A DNA stretch of 64,000 nucleotides from Ancylobacter novellus DSM 506. GTDB lineage: Bacteria > Pseudomonadota > Alphaproteobacteria > Rhizobiales > Xanthobacteraceae. The stretch lies in assembly GCF_000092925.1 (NCBI RefSeq), contig NC_014217.1, positions 1,488,001 to 1,552,000 of the forward strand, in the 5' to 3' direction. Every line of letters begins with the position of its first letter. Within the stretch, counting starts at the first letter, position 1. Shown piece after piece: positions 58,418 through 64,000 of this stretch. Both the position numbers and the translations under genes were made by a program. The notes beneath the pieces are model-generated. The model had not been told where the DNA came from. It ran no database searches and saw only the letters and a program-made list of their open reading frames with translations.

Positions 58418-59131
58418 ATGGCCATCGAGAAGACCAAGTCCAACGCGCCCACTGCCCAATCCGAAGGCGTCGCCGCCTTCCTCAAGGAGCTGGAGGCGCG
58501 CGCGCCGCTGACCGCCGAGCGGCGCGGGCGGCTGATCTTCGCGCTCGACGCCACGATGAGCCGGCAGCCGACCTGGGACCTCGCCTGCGCCCTGCAGGCG
58601 GAGATGTTCGAGGAAGCCGGCAGGATCGGCGGGCTCGATATCCAGCTCGTCTATTACCGTGGCCTCGGCGAATGCCGCGCCTCGCCCTGGATGGCGGATG
58701 CGAACAAGCTCGGCGCGCTGATGGCGCGCATCGACTGCCGGGGAGGGCGCACGCAGATAGGCCGGGTGCTGGGTCACGCGGCCTCGCAGGCGGAAAAGGG
58801 TCCGGTCGGCGCGGTGGTCTTCGTCGGCGACGCGATGGAGGAGCCGATCGACGCACTCTGCGCCGAGGCCGGGCCGCTGGCGCTGCGCGGCGTGCCGGTG
58901 TTCATGTTCCAGGAGGGACACGATCCCACGGTCGAACGCGCCTTCCGCGAGATCGCCCGGCTGACACGTGGCGCCTATTGCCGCTTCGACGCCGGTGCCG
59001 CCGCCGAGCTGCGGGCGCTGCTGCGGGCGGCCGCGAGCTACGCCGCCGGCGGCGCCAAGGCGCTCGCCGCACTGGCGGATGCCTCTCCTGGTGCCCGTCG
59101 GCTCATCGCGGCCATGCGGGACACGCGGTAA
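58418..59131 (+). CDS. VWA-like (MIDAS) domain protein
   Basis: The 237-residue protein carries a von Willebrand A-type fold. Its MIDAS-like motif is DATMS (44-48), with Thr112 in GGRTQIGRVL and Asp138 in VVFVGDAMEE. The GVPVFMFQEGHD strand and the AFREIARLTRGAYCRFD helix complete it. No signal or membrane helix is present, so it is cytosolic. It ends 12 bases before the J-domain gene and was probably made with it. The function is unknown; metal-dependent protein binding is the natural guess. Confidence 0.82.
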   Translation: MAIEKTKSNAPTAQSEGVAAFLKELEARAPLTAERRGRLIFALDATMSRQPTWDLACALQAEMFEEAGRIGGLDIQLVYYRGLGECRASPWMADANKLGALMARIDCRGGRTQIGRVLGHAASQAEKGPVGAVVFVGDAMEEPIDALCAEAGPLALRGVPVFMFQEGHDPTVERAFREIARLTRGAYCRFDAGAAAELRALLRAAASYAAGGAKALAALADASPGARRLIAAMRDTR

Positions 59132-59143
59132 GGACGACGCACG

Positions 59144-59842
59144 ATGATCAACCTCGTCATCGGCGCTGCCATCGTCGCGCTGATCTATTACGGCCTGAAG
59201 GCCTTCGGCCGTGCCGATGCCAAGGCGCTGGCGACGCTCGGCCGTCGGGCCGGCGGCGGCGCGCTGCTGCTCCTCGCCGCTTTTCTCGGTGCTCGCGGCC
59301 ATATCGAGACCGCGCTGCCGCTCGGCATATTCGGCCTGTCGCTGATCGGCTGGGACATAAGGGGCGCCATGCCCTGGTCGCGCGGCAGCGCCAGCCCGGG
59401 CCGGACCTCGAAGGTGCGCACCGCCGCGCTCGACATGATGCTCGACCATGACAGCGGCCGGCTGACGGGCAAGGTGACGAGCGGGCCTCTTGCGGGCGCC
59501 GCGCTGGATGCGCTCGACGTGCCGACGCTGGCGCGTCTGGCGCTGGACGTCGACGTGGAGAGCCGGCAGCTACTCGAAGCTTATCTTGACCGCCGGTCGC
59601 CCGGCTGGCGTGAGAACGCTCAGGGCGACACGGGTGGGCGGCGCGCTGACCCGCCGCGCCGCGGCGCGATGACGGAAGAGGAGGCCTACCAGATCCTGGG
59701 GCTTCAGCCGGGGTCGGGGACGGACGAGATCCGAAAAGCTCACCGATCCCTTATGAAGAAACTCCATCCCGACCAGGGCGGGTCGAACTATCTCGCCGCC
59801 CGGGTGAACGAAGCCAAGGATATCCTGCTCGACGGGCATTGA
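59144..59842 (+). CDS. Membrane-anchored DnaJ-domain protein
   Basis: The 232-residue protein starts with an N-terminal helix ([16 protein letters not shown]), then a hydrophobic segment at about 38-70. A middle region ([19 protein letters not shown]) resembles the one in DjlA/Tim14-like proteins. The C-terminal J domain (about 176-230) has the HPD triad at 208-210 ([19 protein letters not shown]). It should stimulate DnaK at the membrane, as Tim14/Pam18 does for mitochondrial Hsp70. Pairing with the VWA gene is the interesting feature. Confidence 0.88.
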   Translation: MINLVIGAAIVALIYYGLKAFGRADAKALATLGRRAGGGALLLLAAFLGARGHIETALPLGIFGLSLIGWDIRGAMPWSRGSASPGRTSKVRTAALDMMLDHDSGRLTGKVTSGPLAGAALDALDVPTLARLALDVDVESRQLLEAYLDRRSPGWRENAQGDTGGRRADPPRRGAMTEEEAYQILGLQPGSGTDEIRKAHRSLMKKLHPDQGGSNYLAARVNEAKDILLDGH

Positions 59843-59852
59843 GGCCTCCCCG

Positions 59853-61565
59853 TCAATTCCGGAAGACCATGCAGCCGAAATCGCTGCGCTTCAGCGCCTG
59901 GCAAGCCTTGCGGGCAGCAGATTCCGCGTCGAAGCCGGCGAAGCGGGCGCGAACGATCTTAGTCGAGCCCTTGGTCGCCGCTTCCGTGTACGGATCGGCC
60001 TTGGACAGGGGGGCGCCGACCTTCTGCTGGGCCTTGGCGATCTGGGCGCGGGCGTCGGCCTCGCTGCCATAGGCGCCGATCTGGATGGCCCAGCCGCCCG
60101 AACGGGGCGCGGCAGACTGGTCGGCGCTCTCGGCTTCCTGGCGCGGAATCTCGGTGGCGCCGGCGCTGGCGAGCTGGACCGGCTTGATCGCCTGCTGGGC
60201 GGGAGCGGCCTGCACGGCGCTCTGCGCGTTCTTGGCAGCGCCGGAGACTTGGCCGTTGGTGAAGGAGAGCGTGCCGAGGATGCCCGGCTGGTTGCTGAAG
60301 GCGGCGGTTGGCGCGGCCGGGCGGCCGATAGCGACAGTCTTGACCGCGACCGGGACGATGGGGGCGGCGGAGCCGACCGGCGGCGCGTCGGCAGCGACCT
60401 GCGCCGGACGGGCTGGCGCGGGAGCCGGGGCAGGGATGGAGGCGGTGGTCTCCTGGTCCATCTCCCCAGCGGCCGAGGCCATGGCGAGGCGCGGATTGGC
60501 CGAGGGAACGGGGATCGTCGCTGGCTTGCGCGCCACTTCCTGGGCGACCGCAGGTGCGGCGACAGGCGTCGGGGTGGGCTCGGCCGCGGCGAGGGCGACC
60601 GGGGTGACGACATCATCATCCGCGGCGCCGGAGGGAACGGAATCCATCCGCGCGACCTGCTGGCGGCCGGCATAGGACTTTGGCATGGCGTCGCTGAGCA
60701 GCGCGACCATGCGGTTGTCGCGCGAGGCGGCACTGGCGCCGCCCATCACCACGCCGATGACGTAGCGGCCGTTCTGCTTGACGCTGGTCAGCAGGTTGAA
60801 GCCGGAGGCATTGGTGTAGCCGGTCTTGATGCCGTCGACGCCGTTGATGCGGCCGAACATACGGTTGTGGTTGCGGATCGCCTGGCCGCGATACATGAAG
60901 CTGCGGGTCTCGAAATAGGCGTAGTATTTCGGGAACCGCTCCTGGATGGCGCGACCGAGAGTGGCGAGGTCGCGCGCGGTGGTCACCTGCTGCGGGTTGG
61001 GCAGGCCGTTCGGGTTGCGGAAAGTGGTCCGCGACATGCCGAGCTGGCGGGCGCGGCGGGTCATCAGCGCGGCGAAGGTCGAGGCGTCGCCCGAAATATT
61101 CTCCGCCACCACCACGGCGACGTCGTTGGCCGAGCGGGTGATCAGCGCCTGGATGGCATCCTCGACCACGATGGTCGAGCCCGGCTTCACGCCGAGCTTG
61201 GAGGGCTGCTGGCTGGCGGCATAGGCGGAGACGCGCAGCGGCGTGTTGAGGCGCATCTTGCCCGCCTGCAACTGCTCGAACAGCAGATAGAGCGTCATCA
61301 CCTTGGTGACGGAAGCGGGATGACGCAGCGCGTCGGCGTTCTGCTCGTGCAGGATGCGACCGGTATTGGCGTCGATGATGATGTCGGAGTAGCCGCGGTG
61401 CCAGTCGCCGCTCGCCACGGTTCGCGTGACGGCGGCCTTGTTGCGCGCGGTGCGCTTCTTCTTTTTCGAGGCGGCTTCCGCCACCCCGGCTCCCACGAGG
61501 GAGATCGCCAAGACCGCTACGGCGACACGCATGAGAGACGTGCCGACAATCCCCGGAACTCGCAT
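59853..61565 (-). CDS. D-alanyl-D-alanine carboxypeptidase with C-terminal SPOR domain
   Basis: The 570-residue exported enzyme belongs to the S11 (DacA/DacC) family and trims peptidoglycan pentapeptides. Active-site motifs are SVTK (Ser85, Lys88), SAN (145-147) and KTG (247-249). The catalytic domain ends near 300. A Pro/Ala/Val-rich linker of about 180 residues follows, then a SPOR domain (about 490-568, GGWAIQIGAYGSEADARAQI), which binds denuded glycan at division sites. The signal peptide is AVAVLAISLVGAGVAEA. The start may also be the ATG at 61532. Confidence 0.93.
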   Translation of the reverse strand: MRVPGIVGTSLMRVAVAVLAISLVGAGVAEAASKKKKRTARNKAAVTRTVASGDWHRGYSDIIIDANTGRILHEQNADALRHPASVTKVMTLYLLFEQLQAGKMRLNTPLRVSAYAASQQPSKLGVKPGSTIVVEDAIQALITRSANDVAVVVAENISGDASTFAALMTRRARQLGMSRTTFRNPNGLPNPQQVTTARDLATLGRAIQERFPKYYAYFETRSFMYRGQAIRNHNRMFGRINGVDGIKTGYTNASGFNLLTSVKQNGRYVIGVVMGGASAASRDNRMVALLSDAMPKSYAGRQQVARMDSVPSGAADDDVVTPVALAAAEPTPTPVAAPAVAQEVARKPATIPVPSANPRLAMASAAGEMDQETTASIPAPAPAPARPAQVAADAPPVGSAAPIVPVAVKTVAIGRPAAPTAAFSNQPGILGTLSFTNGQVSGAAKNAQSAVQAAPAQQAIKPVQLASAGATEIPRQEAESADQSAAPRSGGWAIQIGAYGSEADARAQIAKAQQKVGAPLSKADPYTEAATKGSTKIVRARFAGFDAESAARKACQALKRSDFGCMVFRN

Positions 61566-61806
61566 GTACCCTGTCCCGCTACTCAATTCCGGCCGCCGCC
61601 GGAACCCCACTCGTCCGCCAAAATCCCGGGCCCTGCAGCGGTTCTGTTGCCGTTGCGAAGGGGCCGACCGTTAAGGAACTCTGCCGAACCATCACTTCCC
61701 AAACCTTAAAAAGGGTGCGGTTACAGAGTCGTAAAGATGCGTGATGAACCCTGTGGATGTGGCGAGAAGATGAGCGCAGGGTGGGGAAGCGTAGAATGCA
61801 TTATAT

Positions 61807-61818
61807 TGCACTGCACAA
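61807..61818. promoter_or_regulatory. Candidate PhaR-binding TGC box
   Basis: TGCACTGCACAA matches the TGC...GCA type of site bound by PhaR, the PHB-responsive repressor, in Bradyrhizobium and Paracoccus, as I recall it. It lies just ahead of the phasin -35 box, where binding would block transcription. Confidence 0.5.
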
Positions 61819-61824
61819 TTTCGC

Positions 61825-61853
61825 TTGACGATGATTGGTGCGGTGCATTAGCA
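61825..61853 (+). promoter_or_regulatory. Candidate phasin promoter
   Basis: TTGACG, 17 bases and TTAGCA, about 85 bases before the phasin start. The -35 is good and the -10 weak. Confidence 0.35.
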
Positions 61854-61935
61854 ATAAAGCAGGGAGAGAGCTTTCCCGGGCGGGCGCGAGCGGTTGGAGC
61901 GCGGCGCGCGTGGCAACACCACAAGGAGTTGGCTC

Positions 61936-62274
61936 ATGCTGCAGAACATCGATGATATCCAGAAGCTCGGTAAGGACAATCTGGACCTCGCCATGAAGAG
62001 CTTCGGTACCGTTTCGAAGGGCGTCCAGGCGATCGCCGTCGAAGTTGCCGACTATTCCAAGAAGTCGTTCGAGGAAGGCACCGCGACCGCCGAGAAGCTG
62101 TTCGGCGCCAAGACCCTCGATAAGGCGGTCGAGATCCAGTCCGAGTATTTCAAGCACGCTTACGAGGGCTTCGTCGCCCAGGCGACCAAGATGGGTGAAC
62201 TCTACGCCGATCTCGCCAAGGAGACCTACAAGCCGTATGAGAGCTTGATCGGGAAGATCCCGACCGGCAAGTGA
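61936..62274 (+). CDS. Phasin family protein
   Basis: The 112-residue amphipathic helical protein fits the phasin_2 family that coats polyhydroxybutyrate granules: DIQKLGKDNLDLAMKSFGTV, VEVADYSKKSFEEGTATAEKLF and EIQSEYFKHAYEGFVAQATKM. The start follows aaggag at 9 bases. Its own promoter region carries a TGC box, and a perfect terminator follows, so it is a single-gene unit. It implies a PHB cycle in this organism. Confidence 0.9.
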   Translation: MLQNIDDIQKLGKDNLDLAMKSFGTVSKGVQAIAVEVADYSKKSFEEGTATAEKLFGAKTLDKAVEIQSEYFKHAYEGFVAQATKMGELYADLAKETYKPYESLIGKIPTGK

Positions 62275-62326
62275 GCGCTCATTAGCGGCGGCCGTCCGGC
62301 CGGGCGACTGCGCCAGAGATTTTCGG

Positions 62327-62355
62327 AAGGCCCGGCAACGTTGCCGGGCCTTTTT
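62327..62355 (+). terminator. Intrinsic terminator after the phasin gene
   Basis: AAGGCCCGGCAAC and its complement form a perfect 26-base palindrome that runs into TTT, 53 bases after the stop. The true loop is the central AACGTT. Confidence 0.9.
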
Positions 62356-62530
62356 CGTTGCCTGTTCGGCCGCGCACGGTCTTTGCCCCTTCGCGCAAGG
62401 CATCCGGGCCGGCTCGTGAAAATGTCACCGGATTGCGACGGTCCTGTCGCAATGCGGCTCTGGCGCCGCCGGGGAGGCGTACATATTATAGCTACGAGCC
62501 GGTGAGCCGGTCGGGGAAGGTCCAGCCTGA

Positions 62531-62902
62531 ATGTCCGAGTACGTCACGTCCCAGTTCCGCGAAGCGATGATGGCCGACGAGGAGCGTCGGCGGCGCGGGG
62601 ACAACGCGCCCGGAACGGCGGTGATCACGCGTACCAAGCCGCAGGTGAAGCGGCCGAGCCTCTACCGGGTGCTCCTGCTCAACGACGACTACACGCCAAT
62701 GGAGTTCGTCGTGCACGTGCTGGAGCATTTCTTCACCAAGAACCGGGAGGAAGCCACCCAGATCATGCTGCATGTGCATCAGCATGGCGTGGGGGAGTGT
62801 GGCGTCTATACCTACGAGGTGGCCGAGACCAAGGTCACGCAGGTCATGGACTTCGCGCGCAAGCACCAGCATCCTTTGCAGTGCGTCATGGAGAAGAAGT
62901 GA
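62531..62902 (+). CDS. clpS: ATP-dependent Clp protease adaptor ClpS
   Basis: The 123-residue adaptor delivers N-degron substrates to ClpAP. The core has [21 protein letters not shown], the [21 protein letters not shown] segment and the C-terminal [10 protein letters not shown]. The N-terminus is longer than in E. coli and poorly conserved, so the start could be a later ATG. clpA follows 31 bases downstream, the standard pair. Confidence 0.96.
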   Translation: MSEYVTSQFREAMMADEERRRRGDNAPGTAVITRTKPQVKRPSLYRVLLLNDDYTPMEFVVHVLEHFFTKNREEATQIMLHVHQHGVGECGVYTYEVAETKVTQVMDFARKHQHPLQCVMEKK

Positions 62903-62933
62903 CGCCCCGCGACGGCTAAATGAAGAGGTCCTG

Positions 62934-64000
62934 ATGCCAACCTTCTCCCGCAGCCTCGAGCAGTCGCTTCACCGGGCCCTTGCGCTCGCCAATGAGCGCC
63001 ACCACGAATATGCGACGCTTGAGCACCTGCTGCTGTCTCTGGTCGACGACCAGGACTCGGCGGCGGTGATGCGCGCGTGCAATGTCGACCTTGAGAAGCT
63101 GCGGCGGAACCTGGTCGAATATATCGACACCGAACTCGACAACCTGGTCCAGGACGGCGGCGAGGATTCCAAGCCGACCGCCGGCTTCCAGCGCGTGATC
63201 CAGCGCGCAGTCATCCACGTCCAATCCTCCGGCCGCGAAGAAGTGACCGGCGCCAATGTGCTCGTGGCGATTTTCGCCGAGCGCGAGAGCCATGCGGCCT
63301 ATTTCCTGCAAGAGCAGGACATGACCCGCTACGACGCGGTCAACTACATCAGCCACGGCATCGCCAAGCGCGCCGGCATGTCGGAGAGCCGCCCCGTGCG
63401 CGGAGCCGAAGAGGAGACGGAGACGAAGACCGGGGAGGATTCCAAGAAGAAGGCCGATGCGCTCGATGCCTACTGCGTGAACCTCAACAAGAAGGCGCGC
63501 GAAGGTAAGATCGACCCGCTGATCGGCCGCGACGGCGAGATCCAGCGCACCATCCAGGTGCTCTGCCGCCGTTCGAAGAACAACCCGCTCTTCGTCGGCG
63601 ACCCCGGCGTGGGCAAGACCGCCATCGCCGAGGGCCTGGCGCGCCGCATCGTCAACGGCGAGGTGCCGGACGTGTTGCGCAAGGCCACCGTCTTCTCGCT
63701 CGACATGGGCGCGCTTCTCGCTGGCACGCGCTATCGCGGCGACTTCGAGGAGCGCCTCAAGCAGGTGGTGAAGGAGATCGAGGCCTATCCCGACGCCATC
63801 ATGTTCATCGACGAGATCCACACAGTGATCGGGGCCGGCGCCACCTCCGGCGGCGCGATGGACGCTTCCAACCTGCTGAAGCCCGCGCTCGCCTCCGGGA
63901 CTTTGCGCTGCATCGGCTCGACCACCTACAAGGAGTACCGTCAGTACTTCGAGAAGGACCGGGCGCTGGTCCGCCGCTTCCAGAAGATCGACGTGCCGGA
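62934..64000 (+). CDS. clpA: ATP-dependent Clp protease ATP-binding subunit ClpA, N-terminal part
   Basis: The gene leaves the window at its right edge; 355 codons are visible of about 800 expected. The N-domain starts [20 protein letters not shown] and binds ClpS. A Lys/Glu linker at about 155-175 precedes the first AAA+ module: [15 protein letters not shown], Walker A GDPGVGKT (222-229), Walker [10 protein letters not shown] and [15 protein letters not shown]. The ATG follows aagaggtc. It unfolds proteins for ClpP. Confidence 0.97.
   Translation, partial: MPTFSRSLEQSLHRALALANERHHEYATLEHLLLSLVDDQDSAAVMRACNVDLEKLRRNLVEYIDTELDNLVQDGGEDSKPTAGFQRVIQRAVIHVQSSGREEVTGANVLVAIFAERESHAAYFLQEQDMTRYDAVNYISHGIAKRAGMSESRPVRGAEEETETKTGEDSKKKADALDAYCVNLNKKAREGKIDPLIGRDGEIQRTIQVLCRRSKNNPLFVGDPGVGKTAIAEGLARRIVNGEVPDVLRKATVFSLDMGALLAGTRYRGDFEERLKQVVKEIEAYPDAIMFIDEIHTVIGAGATSGGAMDASNLLKPALASGTLRCIGSTTYKEYRQYFEKDRALVRRFQKIDVP

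Larger units (their letters stand above)
61566..61935. other. Divergent gap between the carboxypeptidase and phasin genes
   Basis: These 370 bases hold a candidate PhaR box, a phasin promoter and the leader of the phasin gene. The part next to the carboxypeptidase has no clear promoter to my eye, and no gene is present. Confidence 0.5.

Overview
The window is GC-rich chromosomal DNA from an alphaproteobacterium, most likely of the Hyphomicrobiales (Rhizobiales) and perhaps Xanthobacteraceae. The family is an inference from gene order and protein style, because no rRNA is present. Nearly everything is core genome: no insertion sequence, prophage, integrase, toxin-antitoxin pair or CRISPR array was found.

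Left part (1-5300): a truncated alpha/beta hydrolase, two exported proteins (Cys-rich repeat and OmpA-like), a RidA protein, an MHS-type MFS transporter with a large periplasmic insertion, and the rRNA methyltransferase RlmB.

Translation and transcription superlocus (5100-43000): tRNA-Tyr, tRNA-Gly, tuf copy 1, tRNA-Trp, secE-nusG, then a DJ-1/PfpI protein and a ribbon-helix-helix protein, then rplKA, rplJL and rpoBC. An HtrA-like protease and the divergent ohr/ohrR peroxide-defence pair separate rpoC from the str operon (rpsL-rpsG-fusA-tuf copy 2). The S10, spc and alpha operons follow without non-ribosomal interruption up to rplQ, with secY and adk in their usual place and no rpsD between rpsK and rpoA. 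The two tuf genes are identical over about 1.19 kb. Candidate promoters precede tRNA-Tyr, secE, rplJ, rpsL and rpsM, and several GC hairpins inside the operons could be attenuators or processing sites.

Right part (43100-64000): a second HtrA/Do protease, rarA, crcB, an RluA-type pseudouridine synthase, an exported polysaccharide deacetylase, tRNA-Leu(GAG), lipB, acylphosphatase, an MgtE transporter, a CHASE4-GGDEF-EAL protein, a YdcF-like protein, DUF3253 and DUF599 proteins, a 41-residue membrane peptide, a GST, a DUF1489 protein, a 56-residue membrane protein, panC, a VWA/J-domain gene pair, a D,D-carboxypeptidase with a SPOR domain, a phasin with a candidate PhaR box, clpS, and clpA cut by the window edge.

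No clearly new multi-gene system is visible. The items most worth testing are the VWA plus membrane J-domain pair, the transporter insertion, the dyad over the rplJ promoter, the internal ribosomal-operon hairpins, the DJ-1/RHH genes between nusG and rplK, and the small membrane ORFs.
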